DNA of 64,000 nt from Lampris incognitus (taxonomy: Eukaryota > Chordata > Actinopteri > Lampriformes > Lampridae), in NCBI RefSeq assembly GCF_029633865.1, contig NC_079212.1, positions 100,053,433 to 100,117,432 on the forward strand, in the 5' to 3' direction. A model generated the notes under the pieces. It searched no databases and was not told where the DNA came from. It worked only from the letters and a program-made list of their open reading frames with translations. Made by a program: the position numbers and the translations under genes. Positions 37,228 through 50,330 of this stretch are shown here, one piece after another. The first letter of the stretch is position 1. Each line of letters starts with the position of its first letter.

Positions 37228-37914
37228 CAAGAAACTAATAAGAACAAGGGGAATATACTGTAGTGTTCCCAAAGGTCTCTCTCTCCCTGTCACCTGTGTC
37301 ACACTGCCTCTCTTTGGCATGCTTGTTCTCGCTCATTTTCTCTCCCATGTGCTCCCTTACTCTCTCTCTCTCGCTCTCATCTATTGTGTTCTGTCTGTAT
37401 TCCCTGTCTCTCTCCTCCTAGGCTACATCCCATATCCCAGCAACTCTTTCTCGCTCACTCTCAATTTTTTAGTCTGATTTTACCTCTTTCTCTCCCTCTT
37501 GTGCTCTCCCCCCACTCTCTCTCGCTCGCACCTATCTCTCCTATCAGTCTCTTTTGCTGTCTTTCCTACTGGCTCTACCGTGTCTTGCTCTCTCATCCTC
37601 CATCTTTCTTTCCTTCTAGCTATATCTGCCCCCCCTTCCTCCCACCCCCCCTCCATCTCTCCCAATTTGTATCATATGTAGGCTTATGCTTGTGAACTGA
37701 AAGCTGTTTATGGATGTGTGTTTGGTGCCTACGCTCTGTTCATGCTGTAGTGGGTGTGTGGGTGGGAGTGCACTTGACAAATGTCTGCCATTTTCCAACA
37801 GTATTATGGGTTTGTGCGTGTGTGTGTGTCGTGTTTTGTATATGTGTATGTGTATTTGTGCATGTGTTTGAGGAGAGGAGGATACAGAAACAGGCATTTT
37901 AGACCTTTAAACTT

Positions 37915-37950
<36 letters not shown>

Positions 37951-39679
37951 AAGGTGTGTGACTTTACGTGTGCTGGTGCAAATGAACAGGAAATAGAATG
38001 TGCTGTTCCATTTCCTGTCCCGATAGAGACCGGGAGACAGATAGCGAGGCAGATAGTGAGAGAGACAGCAGGGCAGGGATGGAGATAAGTGTTGAGCCAT
38101 TGCAGCTTCCTATGGGTGGAAGTGACACGGACAACCCTATATTGCCCTCCACACACTGATGGAAGTTGCTGTCGCCCAGTCATCACAGTAGTGATGGAGT
38201 GGTAAATATAAAGCTGGGGAAACTATAATCTTCTGCCAGCGATCATCACTGGGCTACTGGAGGCATATTTTCAGAAAATAATTAATTTATGTATTTTCCC
38301 ACTGAAATACACTGTTCTTTATCATTTAGATCACTTTGATATGATGGACCCTCCACTCCACCTCTGGCGGTGATGGATGAATAATAAACTAGTTGTATTC
38401 AAATTGCCCAATAAGCAGTCACGCAGTGATGGCCTTCTTTTCTTTTCTTTTCTGTTTTGCTCCACACGTGTTCCTTTGTCCCACTCCTCTCATCTGATTT
38501 CTTCTCCCCACTCGTTTTGTCACCTCCTTTCCCCACTCTTCTTTTTTTTAGTCTTTGCCTCTTCTCTCTTCCCCTCCTCCTGTTTCCAGTCACCTTTCCC
38601 TCCTTCCAGGTTCTGCCTACCTCTTCAGCAGCTCATTAAGTACAACACGGCCTCTCTCGTCGTTTTCTCTCTCCCACTCACTTCTCTCTCTTCTCCTGTC
38701 TCAATCCTCCCCTCCTCTCCTCTGTCTCCCGACGAACTGGCGTGAAATCTTGCTGTCTCCTTCGTCATCTTATTACACAATCTCTCCCTCTTCCATGTGC
38801 TCTCTTCCACCTGCTCCCCCAACTTTTTCCTCTGCCCTCCGACCCCCACATGTATCTCCATCTCTCCTTTCAGCTTCACTCCTCCCCATCTCCCTGCTCC
38901 CTCTTTCTTTTGTCCCCTCTCATTTTCTCTCCCCTGGCTCCAGCGGCTTTCCTCTTCTCCCCCCTCTCGCCTTCTCCTCCTCTCTGCCTCCCTGCCCGTC
39001 CTCTCAGCACCACGGCCCCGCTAATGCTCCTCTTTCTCCTCACCTCCCAGGCATTTTTCTGTTCTTTTCTACCTCCACTGAGGCAGATGGGGCTTTGATC
39101 CCCATGTACATTATAGTTAACTCAACCTTCGCCCCCAAAACCTCCCACCCACCCTGCTAGCACTGTTACCATGATGCTGAAAGGAGAGAGACAGAGAAAG
39201 AGAGAGAGATGGATGGATAGAGAAAAGGGATGCAAACATACAGAAGGGAGGAATGAGAAGTGAAAATGAAACGGGAAAAGAGAGGACAAGAAAAAGACAA
39301 AAAGAGAGAAAAATGAAGGAAAAACAGGGGTTACGTAGAACAAAGAAGAATAGGGAGATGGTGAAGGGTTTAAGAGAGTGATTTTTATTTTCACTTGTAG
39401 GCAAAACTGACAAGTTGTTTATTTAAATCAGGATGAAGAGCATCAGTTCATTCAGAGTGAATTGATAACCCATAATCTGCTGATGTCAAAATCCCAAATA
39501 CGGGAAAAATAAACAAAATTCATTACGTCACTTTAAATAAGATTTTTAGAAATGAGTTTAAATTAACAAAGAAAGAGGAGAGAGAAACACGTGGTGTTGA
39601 TCATACACTAGTACTCCTTACAGAGAGAGAGAGAGAGATTGGCGTGCAGAGAGGGAGAAAGGTTGATTTAAAATGGGCT
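36387..39679. other. Unassigned low-complexity region
   Basis: Contains (GA)n at 37158-37224, (TG)n at 37918-37947, CT-rich 37260-37660 and 38440-39060, and GA-rich 39180-39360. The long frame at 38555-39160 is pyrimidine-rich (Ser/Pro/Leu only) and is not a gene. Confidence 0.55.
37158..37224. repeat. (GA)n microsatellite
   Basis: About 33 AG units. Confidence 0.95.
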
Positions 39680-40443
39680 CAGACTACACAATATGTTTGT
39701 CTTTCATGCTGGTCACCATGTCAGATTAGCCAATCACAGTCCCTAAATTCTTACCGCGTCTTGGCAGGGAGACTGGCAACACTGCAAGTATGACCCCCAC
39801 CAATCATATGCTGACTTTTATGATCTTGCGCGAGTTCATAGGTCGTCGGGAAGGAGGGTCAAGAAATTGTCAGAAACGCTATGTGTGATGCTGACAGTCT
39901 TCCGAAATGAAACAGGGGAGAAAAAAACGATAATGGACGCTGTTGCGGCTCATGCTGCTGGGGAATGCTAGCCTAGCCTAGCTTAACCAGCTACTCACCG
40001 GATTGCTGAAGTGCCTCCGCTGTCTCTCGCCAACATTTAGCCTATCGTTTTTGACTCTCATGGTGCTCCCTTGAAGAAGCGTCAGAAAGGCAGGGGTGTT
40101 GTTCCACCGCTCAGCGAACTTTCCCTCGGTTTCCTCGGTCCACCTGACAGCAGAAACCGCAGCGTCCCTCTTCCTCTTTGCCATGTTTACACATGTGCAC
40201 CAGAGAGCGCTCTGTCAGTGTCAAGGAGCATGACATAGGAGATGCCGGACTAGCCTGGAAAATACAAAACATTCTGACATGCTGACTTTTCGTCGTGGGG
40301 CGTCCCAGATGCCACTTCTTCAACTGTGTCACACTGCAAAGACGCCCATTCACAGCTCCCGACATTCCCAATTGGGTCCGGTGCTGGAAATTTGTTGGCG
40401 ACGACAAAATCTGGTCAAAATCAGGCTGAGCTCGTGTAGTCTG
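39680..40443 (-). mobile_element. Small DNA element with Myb/MADF-like fragment
   Basis: The left end is CAGACTACACAATATG; the right end reads CAGACTACACGAGCTC on the minus strand, an 11-12-bp inverted repeat. Inside on minus, 40184-39978 encodes MAKRKRDAAVSAVRWTEETE then GKFAERWNNTPAF, resembling the start of a Myb/MADF DNA-binding domain of transposon accessory proteins, cut short. No target duplication is clear. Superfamily not assigned. Confidence 0.5.
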
Positions 40444-41270
40444 ACGAAAGGAGTGTGGGGGGGGGGGGTTAAATAGTTTGGTACCTTATAGAACACAGAT
40501 GAGAGAGGGAGATGATGACGTCTCACAGAGAGATGCGAGAGCGAGAGAGACTGATTTAAGAGAAGACACTAGAGAAGCAGTATAATGTTTGATTCCAGTA
40601 AGATCCATAGACGACGAGAAGGTGATGGATGGGCAGCACACTGAGAGAGGAGAGAGAAAAGGGGAGGAGGTGTGAGAGAGGGAGACAGAGAGAGGTGTTT
40701 TTCTTAACATCCCTCTTAACAAGAGAGGAAAAGAGGCAGTGATCAGAGATAGAGACGGTTAACAACAAAACAAAAAATAAAAGTAAGAGTGGCAAGCGGA
40801 GGAGAAACGGGGAGGAGAACAAAAACGAAGGAAGGGTAGGAAACGAGACTGATTGAGAAAGATCACAGAGAGAAGTCGGCTGTAAAGCTAGATGGAGGAG
40901 GACGGGGTGACAGTATTTTCTGTGAGATTTCCCATGGAAAGAAACATGTTAGAGAGAAAGAGCGAGAGAGGCTGGACAAAGATAGAGAGAGAGAGAGGAG
41001 AGGAGCGAATTAGAGTGAAAATTGTCTCAGAGACATGGAGAGAGAGGGAGAGAGAGAGGCAGAATAATTTCACTTCCCACACAAAAACACAGCAGAGAGA
41101 GAGCGAGAGAGCGCACAACAAAAAAAAATGCAATAAGGAGGGTGACAAAGACAGACGGAGGAAACATAAAACAGAAAGATGCAGAGTGATAGACAGACAA
41201 CGTAAGAAAGAGAGCATGCAAAAAGGAAGCAATAGAGAGCGAGCGACTCCGGCAAGAGAGAGAGAGAGCG

Positions 41271-41309
<39 letters not shown>

Positions 41310-41582
41310 CTTCATAATCACTTTTCTCCACAGAAAGGAGTCGGTGGTCTCTCCTCTCCTCTTCCCTCCTCTCCTCTTTCTGCCATGTGACTAAATCCCG
41401 CTCCACTACTCTCGCTCTTCCTCTCCTCCTCTCCCTCCCTCCCTCTCTCTCCCTCTCTCTCTCTCTCTCATTCTGTCACACTTGTACTATGTCTGACTAA
41501 AGAGGAGGAGAGGGGGATAATAGAAGAAGACCAGAGGAGGACAACAGGAGTGGAGGACTACCGAAGAGGAAAAAAGGAGACA
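40444..41582. other. Purine-rich region
   Basis: A G run at 40457-40468, then GA-rich DNA to 41310 and CT-rich DNA 41350-41470. Opposed long frames are low complexity. It could be leader DNA for the possible exon at 41583. Confidence 0.5.
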
Positions 41583-41637
41583 ATGTTCTCTGTTTCGCTC
41601 AAGTGCAGCATGGGGGTCATCAGACGCCGGAACAAGG
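41583..41637 (+). CDS. Possible first coding exon, gene unknown
   Basis: ATG at 41583 opens MFSVSLKCSMGVIRRRNK and stops at a donor-like G|GTATTT (GT at 41638-41639), after which TG repeats begin. The arrangement resembles the candidate at 8848: purine-rich upstream DNA, a short basic peptide, a donor, then TG repeats. It is only 18 codons and no partner exon is visible, so chance is quite possible. Confidence 0.18.
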
Positions 41638-41643
41638 GTATTT

Positions 41644-41645
<2 letters not shown>

Positions 41646-41704
<59 letters not shown>
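41646..41704. repeat. (GT)n microsatellite
   Basis: About 29 GT units. Confidence 0.95.
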
Positions 41705-41705
<1 letters not shown>

Positions 41706-41949
41706 CAGGGTGTACTGCATCATAGCCAACTGTGTTGTCATAATGTGTGCCAGCTATACTACTATTTTGTGCCAAGTAATCACTGCTCTGTGTGTGTGCA
41801 TGTGTGTGTTTGTGTGTGTTTGTGTGTGTGTGTGTGTGCGCATGTGCGTGTGTGTGTCCTGGGATATAGTGTGAGTAAAGCCACAAATGCACATATGTGT
41901 GTGTGTGGCTGTGTGGCTTTGATGTTGGAATGTATCTTTGATGTATACC

Positions 41950-42012
<63 letters not shown>

Positions 42013-42935
42013 AGTGTGTGACTGTATCTGTGTGGGAGTGTGTTCAGATGTGTGTGTGTTTGGTTTGTGGAGTGCATGGCCCTGTATGTGTACCTGTGTG
42101 AGAGTTTGAGTGTGAATGTGTGTTTTGCATATGGGGACCTAGAGTGCTACATATGATTGTTCCTTTATATTATTGTAGGGGGGAACGCTCTTGTCATAAG
42201 TCAGCAAAAGATTTGCAGAAAGCATGCCTGGCTCCTAAAAGACCCCCCCCCACCCCTCCGCTGACGTTTCCTCCGATCTGTCACGGTATCATTTCCCCCA
42301 CTCAAATCCTGTCTTCTCGTGTCTATCCTTCCATTTCCCCTGCTGTCTTTCCTGCATGACTTGCCGTGCATTAACACAAGCGCCAGCAGATCTGCTTCTG
42401 AAAGCGGCTACAGTTAAGCTCTTCTTTTGTCACTCTTAACTCTTATTTTATTTTCCTCTGTTTGTTTGTCTTATTTGCTGGGACTGGCCAAAGGGGGAAT
42501 CTGTCAGAGAAGAGGAAAGTTTGTGTATTTGTGGGGAGGGGGGGGGCACCTCTTCCTCTGTGCTGTAGTGCCCCAGAGCAAGACATTACATCCATTGTAA
42601 CTGACTCTGAGCTCCCCCGCAGAGGCGGGGGAGAGTAAAGAAATCAATAGGTTGTATGGTGCACTAAAGTCTTATGTGCTAATACTACTGTTTGTACTGC
42701 CACTACCACTAAAGTGTATCAGCGGTATCAGCAGTACATAGTATGCTACCCTAGCCTACATGTATTAGTGGATCTACTTATAGTGGGGGGGGGGGTGTGA
42801 CATGATGTGTGAATTGGCTGTATATGCTGTTTTATGTTAAACATAGTTTTGGTGTATGTGTGCTTTTGTGCAAGGCAGGAGAGACGTCTGATGGGTTGCA
42901 CGAAGAGCTTTGAGCTAGTGTGTTTGTTCTGACTC

Positions 42936-43028
<93 letters not shown>

Positions 43029-43799
43029 CCCAGATGGATCTTGAAATCCATGTGAGCAATGGGTACCATGGGTAATTCACTCTGTCTCTTTCTCCTCTCT
43101 CACTGGTTATCTCTGGTCAATGCCCTTCATTATAAATGAGGCCAGCATTCACAGGTTGAGGCGTGTTCGCGTGCTGTGTCTTACTTAGTATGTGTTTACG
43201 TGCACCCCGCGTTCGTGTAGAAGTTTGTGTGCATCTGTGTGTCTTTGTGTGTTACTTTTGTGTGTGTAACAAACGTAATGTCAAGTGCATGGTGTGCAGT
43301 GGATGTTTGTGGCAGAGAAATAAACGTGTCTTTTCGCAGTCTGGGTGAGCTAGATGGGAGCAAGAGTGGGGGAGGAAGTGGGAGAGAGCATGTGTTTGTA
43401 TACGTGTATGGAACGTGTGTAATAATGAATGGGCCTGGTGCTCTGCAGTCTCAAAGGATAAAGTGAGAGTAACACAGGACTTGACTGGAGGCTGATGCTG
43501 CATACAAATCACTAGTCCTCTTTCACTTGGCTGTTCATCATTTACCTAACCAGTGTCCTTATCCACAGCAAATAACACTAACTCTATATATATATATTTT
43601 TTTTTTTTTTATTTTTTTTTTTTTCTATTTCAAAAGCATGTTCTCTCTTTTCCAGCTCTCCCCCATTTCGTATTTGTGCCGGTTCAAGCATTCATACCTG
43701 AGAGCTTAAGTACAACCTTAGTCTCTTAGCCTTAGTCTATGGGAATTGCCAAGTATATCTACAGTTGGCCCCCCGTGGCCACTGGGCCGGCTCCACTGA
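41705..43799. repeat. TG-rich region with two long microsatellites
   Basis: (TG)n at 41951-42010 and (TG)n at 42939-43026, with interrupted TG runs at 41791-41850. A poly-T/TA patch lies at 43583-43625. No gene or SINE recognised. Confidence 0.7.
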
Positions 43800-43930
43800 G
43801 CATAAGTAAGGCAAGGCAAGTTTATTTGTATAGCACATTTCATACATAAATGCAATTCAAAGGGTTTCACATGAGGCATTAAAATGCATTTAATAAGAAA
43901 TGCAGACTAAAAGAAAAATAAATCTAAAAA
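43800..43930 (-). mobile_element. LINE-type 3' tail fragment
   Basis: GGCAAGTTTATTTGTATAGC followed by ACATTTCATACATAAATGC and AATTCAAAGGGTTTCACATG is a reversed tail motif I associate with fish non-LTR elements. It grades into A-rich DNA to about 43990. Confidence 0.5.
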
Positions 43931-44702
43931 GAAGAAAACATATTTAAAAAAATAAATGAGAAAATAAAGAGAAACTAAAAGGAATGTAGAGGAATACATT
44001 AGAAAGAAAATAGCCAGAACTGTTTAAACAACAACTAAATCCTTTAACACTTTTGTGTTTGCTGCCATCTACAGATTGAGAAACCATCTGTATCTTGAGA
44101 CCAAGGGATGTAAGCATAGCAGGATAAACCCACCTGCAAATAACAGTATTAATGCGTTTCATATAGGTCTGGCACTGAGAAACGTTGACAAAGCTATTGA
44201 CCAGCGTCATTGCTTGCTCATTGTCATGACAAAATGAAACGTACCCATCATTAATGTTATTAGCTGGAGCTATGATCATCTTGCTATGCTTACATCATCT
44301 GGTCCAAAGATCATTCCAGCACTTATAGATGGATTTTCCCCTTCAGATCGAAGCAAACTCACAGCAGTGATATAGGGTTTAGTTGCTGTTAATAACAGTA
44401 AAGTAATAAATGAAAAAGTAAAGCTAACATAAAACAGTGGATCAGTGGTAGAATGGGTATTATGACTGCGAATTACTGTAAAAATATAAAGCAGGATGAG
44501 AGCAGTTTATCAGCAAACAATCAGTCACTAGGTAGTATAAAGTTAAAAATACAGGCATAAGAGTTGTTCTTTTCTCCTGCATTGGAAATTCTGTATTAGA
44601 TAGTAGATATAAAATTGAATGCAAATTCTTTCTATCTCCAGGCTTATACTGAATTTAAAATGACACCCAGATGAATCATGCCCATGTCTGAAATATAGTA
44701 TT
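43931..44702. other. Unassigned AT-rich DNA
   Basis: No gene, RNA or repeat recognised. Confidence 0.45.
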
Positions 44703-44844
44703 CGTTCATTCATTTATTCATTCATTCATTCATTCATTCATTCATTCATTCATTCATTCATTCATTCATTCATTCATTCATTCATTCATTCATTTATTCA
44801 TTCATTCATTCATTCATTCATTCATTCATTCATTCATTCATTCA
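44703..44844. repeat. (ATTC)n tetranucleotide satellite
   Basis: About 35 TTCA units with TTTA variants near 44712 and 44792. Confidence 0.95.
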
Positions 44845-46489
44845 GCCTTTATTTAGACTCGGAAATATACTGAGGTAGAGACCTCCTTTACAATATAGCC
44901 AAGAAAAGAAAAAAACACACACAACGCATCCTAGGCACCAATAAACACAGATAAGATATAGTTTGATAAAAAAGGCAATATAAATTAGAAGTAATAAAAA
45001 ACCAAAATGCTGAAATGCTAACATATTAAAACCATAAAAAATAAAATTTAGAATTTACAGCAAACGAGTCAGCTGAAAATAAGAGCAGTTGAAAATGAAA
45101 TAAGATGAAATTAAACATTTGAATTGTCCTTAGGATAAAAATGAGGTAAGCTTGAGGATGTTCTGCCTCTTATGCCAGGTTGCAGGTGTACAAGTGCCAA
45201 AAACTGGATTTTCCAAGCTCTGTAAAAACAGCCAGTACCTGCAATGTAATCCAATCATTTGAGCGTGTTCGATATTAAAATAACATCTTCAGAGGCGTAA
45301 GAACATGACAATTCAGTTCGTTCCTGTGTAGTTAAGTTTAACCCTTTAAAGGTCCCATGAAAATGGATTTAGAGCACCGTGAACTTTGGCAGTTTGATGT
45401 AAATTATCTGGTTGAAAACAAATGTTCAGGTAGGATTTGGTGGGGGGGGGGGTAGATTTGACCAACAGCCAATAATATCCAAGCATTTTAGAAGAATGTG
45501 GACATCAAGATGTCATTGGCTAGTTTCCGTGTAATGGTTTAAGATCACTTGTATTCTCTTAATCTCACTTCCATCCGATAGATTTTTTTTTTGAAAAAAC
45601 AACCAATCAACATACCCACAAATGACCAGCGGGGCTTCGCCGTAAGGGAACAAAATCCCAAAAAGTAGAGCAAGTAGGTTCTAATAGAGTAGAGTCGAGT
45701 TGAGCCAGTACCATGCAGGGGAAAAGGGGCATTAGATGAGTGATAAAACATTTCTCTCAGTAAACGTTGTGCCCAGATGAACTGACTCGCCTTTCTGTGA
45801 AGTCCATGGCATAGAAATGGGGTGAATAAGTTTTATTTGAAAGTTGACTTACAGACCACGATTGCCAGTGCTCGACAATTAATCCTTTGCATGAATCATG
45901 CTGTGAGCTTCGTCATGAGAGAAAACAGGAAAGAATTATGCGTTGTGGGTCAATGTTAATGTCGCAATTACATCCACTTAAGGCCTATTAAATACTTGAG
46001 AAATTAAGAACACGTTGCTTTTTTTAATCTTTAGTAACAATGTTGACCAAAATTAACAGTGTGACAGATATGATTATCAGTCAGCTTAATTATTTGCCCA
46101 TGAGTACATGCACTGAGTTATTGCCACTGAGGGGTAAAAAGTTTCCAACAGTGGCTCCATTTCCGTAATTTATTTTTGCACATAACCCATTTGTTTTAAC
46201 AGAAAATGCCCTACAGCAGCTATTGAAAATGACTGCCTCTGGTCTTTCAGTGGAGCACTGTGAAAGTCCAATACAATTAAATAGAAATGAATTTTCCATA
46301 ACAAACTCAAGGCAAGCTACAGCTTGTAAAATTAGATCCCTGTAATGCCCCCACATGTGTGGAAGTCTTTTCCTAGCAAGTTCATACAAGCAAACACACT
46401 TCACCCCTTGCCTAAATCGAGCTTCTTTTTTTTAAAATCTGAACCAGGTTCAACCTTAACCTCTTTTCACCTCCAACATAGTCCATCTG

Positions 46490-46566
<77 letters not shown>

Positions 46567-48355
46567 CTTGCTCATGCCTTAACCAGGGTTGCATCTCCGC
46601 AACTCCAACCCTTGAACCCTCGCGACTATGTATTTGGTTTCTTGAGCATGTTTGACTTTATTTCTAAATGTATTAAGAAGGTAAAATATGACTAAACCCA
46701 TTCACTAAAATTTAAATTGTTATCGTTGTTGCTGTTTTCAGTCAGTGGTTATATGTAACCATAAATAGCAGAATAGAAAGTAGCACCAACGCTTTAGGAC
46801 CTCGAAACATGATGGAGAGCCTGGCCAGATGCAAGTTTTGTAACCAGACTGCTGTACTCCCATAATCCTTCACAGCCCAGTATTTTTCCTGTCCTTGGTT
46901 GTATATCAGTGTGAATGTGAGATTTGGCATAGCGGTGTCACGGTGGCCAGGTCATTAATGTGACTTTACTGAAACATAACGGTCACAGAACCGCTCCCCA
47001 TAACAAACTGTTGGTTTGTCCAAGGTGCTGAACTTTCTGCAGCTCGCTCACTGCACATCAGTGGTGGCCAGTTTTGGCTCCGTACCCATTTCGAGGTGCT
47101 TGTTGCTAGGTTACTCCCAACTCTGTGTTGGCTGATTCGAATTATTTACTGACTGCTGCATCTTTTGGTGGAAGAGGTCAGGAAGGGGCACTGCATATGC
47201 CTAGCAAAAATATATGTTTTCTTGCATAGAGCCACCAATGCAACAGAAGCAAACAGGAGATACGAGCTGTGTCCAGTCCAGTAATAAATGGAGATTTCGG
47301 ACCCTAATGAGTTGTCGTTTTGTGGGTTCTTCTCATCATGTCATGCAGTATTTGGCAGTAAAAAGAGTGCACGAGCAGAGAAGCGGCGAAATATTGCATT
47401 GTGGTGTTTTAGCATGAAGTAATGTACATGCATCGGCCACTACATTTTCAGTTGCATTGTGGGAATTTTTAAGGACACTAGATAGTGAATAAATATTAGA
47501 CAGAACTATTAGAATTAGGACACTCAAACAGAATCGAGGAAGGTGAGTATAGTGCACTATAGAGCAAACGGGTGGATTTCAGACACTGCTTTGACTTTAG
47601 TCGGTTTTTACCTGAGAGTCTGACTAAACACAGTTTAAATGGATGACAGCCCCCCCATGACATCACATTAATCTAAATCGGTAATCTTTTCAGTTGTACT
47701 TATGAGACTAGTGTAGGAATATTACTATTGTGACATATTTGTAAAAGTTCAGAGCTTCAATCCCCACAACAGCTGTGCGTCCTGTGGAAGCGCCCTTGAG
47801 CCAGGACACTGAGCCGTGTCTGAGTCCACTCACTTTGAAGATCTCTGTAATCTCACTGAATATAATTGGGGGAACTCTAGTCCTGTGTGAATATGTGGCT
47901 AGAGGGGTAGGTGTGAGGGGAGACGGCAGCAGCAGCATCAAAGACTTGAGAATCTGACAAAGAGCCTGGCGGGATGCCTCTCTTCCTCCAGGGGGCCATC
48001 CACAGATGTAGCTTGCTCTCTCTTTTCTCTCTCTCGCTCACTCTCTCTCTCTCCCTCCCTCTCCCCCCCCCCCTCTCTCTCTCACACACACACACATGCA
48101 CAAACACACAGTCACATACAGACTCACATACACACAAAAACATATAGCTGTGCCATGCAAACAAATATACAAAATACAAGTCAAGGTGATTTCAAACACA
48201 CCGACAGATATTAACTCACTCACAAACATAAACTTGTCCTTGAGCGTTTGCCAACACTCGCATCTCGACTCATATACTCAAAGGATACTGTCTGTACACA
48301 AGTAGGGGTTTCAAGCAGTTGAACAAGGTACGAAATGTAAAAAAAAAAAGGAAAA
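44845..48355. other. Mostly unassigned DNA
   Basis: (AC)n of about 37 units at 46491-46564. 45600-45735 ends TAGAGTCGAGTTGAGCCAGT ACC-type and GGGGAAAAGGGGC, reminiscent of a terminal region of a fish DNA miniature element, but the partner end is not found. CT/CA-rich 48010-48110. No gene seen. Confidence 0.45.
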
Positions 48356-48572
48356 GGTTACACTTTGTTTTAAGGGGTCGGAAATTACCTAGTAATTTCC
48401 TAGTAATAAGGTGTTAATTATTATGTAATTTCTTAGAAATAAGGTTGAAATTACCTTGTAATTTGGGTTAGGGTTAGAGTTAAGGTTAGCTGTAAAATTA
48501 CCTGTAAAAACTATCACCTTATTACTAGGAAATTACTAGGTAATTTCTGATCCGCTAAAATAAAGTGTTACC
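48356..48572. mobile_element. 217-bp miniature element with ~58-bp inverted ends
   Basis: The left end is GGTTACACTTTGTTTTAAGG then GGTCGGAAATTACCTAGTAA and TTTCCTAGTAATAAGGTG. The right end is its near complement, ending ATAAAGTGTTACC. The two ends are close to 90 percent complementary over ~58 bp. Flanks are A runs on both sides (AAAA), a possible short duplication. The interior holds GGGTTAGGGTTAGAGTTAAG. No coding potential; superfamily not assigned. Confidence 0.8.
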
Positions 48573-49964
48573 AAAAAAATATCAAGAGTGGTTGACTTTT
48601 CTTCTCTGTCTGACTGTTTAGTGTCTTGCAAGACACCTATTTAAACGTGTTTTAGGGGTGTTGAAGTGGCACATTAAGCTAGTTTTCTGCATAGGCTTGC
48701 ACATACCAGTGACAGGTGATAGGAGTCAAGAGGGATTCTATTTATTTATTCAATATAAAACCCCCACATCAACAGCGTCTAGACTCAAGTCGACACATGT
48801 CAGCTCGTGCAGCTGTGAATTCTCAGGGCACTGCTCCAGTCCCAGGTGTTGACGCTCCTACAGACTCATATTTTCTTCGAGAAAAAAAAAAGTGTTTCCT
48901 GGATTTGCAGATCAGCGCTATGTAAAGATGGTTTTCTTATCTGACGGGCATCAGGTGGCACTTCCAGTGTGTGCTACAGGAGGCACTTGACTCAATTCCT
49001 TTGACTCAAGTCATTTGACTTGGCACTCTGTTTCTGCATCAATGTGTGCGGTCCTTAATCCAGTAGATATATGCTATGACACCACTACACACTAAATGTA
49101 GCTGTTGCAGAAGTATTGCTTTTTCCTTATTTTCTTTTGCTCTGTTTTACCAGACTGTTACCCATAAAAACAACATAATAGATCTACCTGGCAGCACATA
49201 CCAATGATCTCTCTCTTTCCTAGCATCTCAGTATTTTCATGCTATTTTTGAGTTGTCTCTCAGAAACTGTATTTCTCTATTTTTTTTCTTCATAGGAGAG
49301 AGACAAACAGACAGTGCAGCAAGTAAAGATTGCAAAATATAAACTCAGTCCTTCTTTTGAACTTCTCTTGAACATGCTGTTTGAGTTTCAGTCAGAGTCC
49401 TTCACCATCAGGATTGCATCGGGGGAGAGACAGCAGGAAGTGCGGAGTGTTTGCGTAGCATGTGGAGCTTAGTTCTTTCACGACATATCCTCATCTCGTT
49501 TGGTTAAAAAGATGGCTGATATAAGCAAGACAGGATGTTAACACCTGCTACAATCCAGATGTTTCTCAATTTGCACCAAATAGATAGAATGTGTATGTGT
49601 CACATAGCTTACTTTTTCATACCTGTTTTGTGAATAGGAAGACAAACATGCTGATTAGACTTTTCTTTATACATGTGCAAACAAGATATTTATGCCTTAT
49701 ATCTTCCATGTCTTTGCGAAGGGATAGCCTCAACCCTGGCATGTATGGATTGTATTTAGAGTCTCCTCTGTCTTTACAACCAGAACAAACCTGATTGGGC
49801 CACAATTCAGTTGAGCTGGTCACCTTACTTAAAGGCCTTACTGGCCATAGTTAACCACATAAAATAGTCAACAGCAACTGACTGAATTAAATAGTTCTTG
49901 TGTATCAGAAAAAGGCTTAACACCAGTTTTGGTCATTAACAGTTTTGAAATTGAGCAGCACTTG
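48573..49964. other. Unassigned DNA
   Basis: No gene, RNA or repeat family recognised. Confidence 0.45.
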
Positions 49965-50330
49965 AGCAGCATGGTGGCCCAGTGGTTAGCACTGTCATTT
50001 CATAGCAAGAAGGTCCTGGGTTTGAACCTCGGGGTTGTCCAACCCTGGGGGTCATCCCAGGTCATCCTACGTGTGAAGTTTGAATGTTCTCCCTTTGTCT
50101 GTGATGGCTTTTCTCCGGGCACTCCGATTTCCCCCTCCATCAAAAAGACATGCATATTAGGGTTAATACTCCTGTCTGTGCCCCTGAGCAAGGCAGTGGA
50201 AAGAAACTCTGCAGTTGGTCCCCGGGCAATGCACGGCGGCTGCCCACTGCTCCTAGCTACACAGCTAGGATGGGTTAAATGCAGAGCAGAATTTCCCCAC
50301 GAGGATTAACAGAGTATATCAAAATCAAAA
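49965..50330 (+). mobile_element. SINE-A' copy 2
   Basis: Head AGCATGGTGGCCCAGTGG, A box GTGGTTAGCA, B box GGGTTTGAACCTC. The tail family is CATGCATATTAGGGTTAATA, TGCCCCTGAGCAAGGCAGTG, GGTCCCCGGGCAATGCACGG, CTACACAGCTAGGATGGGTT and AATTTCCCCACGAGGATTAA, with an A-rich end (ATCAAAATCAAAAG). Confidence 0.87.

Noticed and set aside
38555..39160. 201-codon open frame
   Set aside because: Composition is almost only Ser, Pro, Leu and Phe from CT-rich DNA; overlapping frames are equally open.
45600..45735. Complete miniature element ending GTACCATGCAGGGGAAAAGG
   Set aside because: Only one plausible end was found, with no partner repeat or target duplication, so it is mentioned only as a hint.
48461..48492. 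Interstitial telomere repeat
   Set aside because: Only two to three imperfect TTAGGG units inside a miniature transposon.
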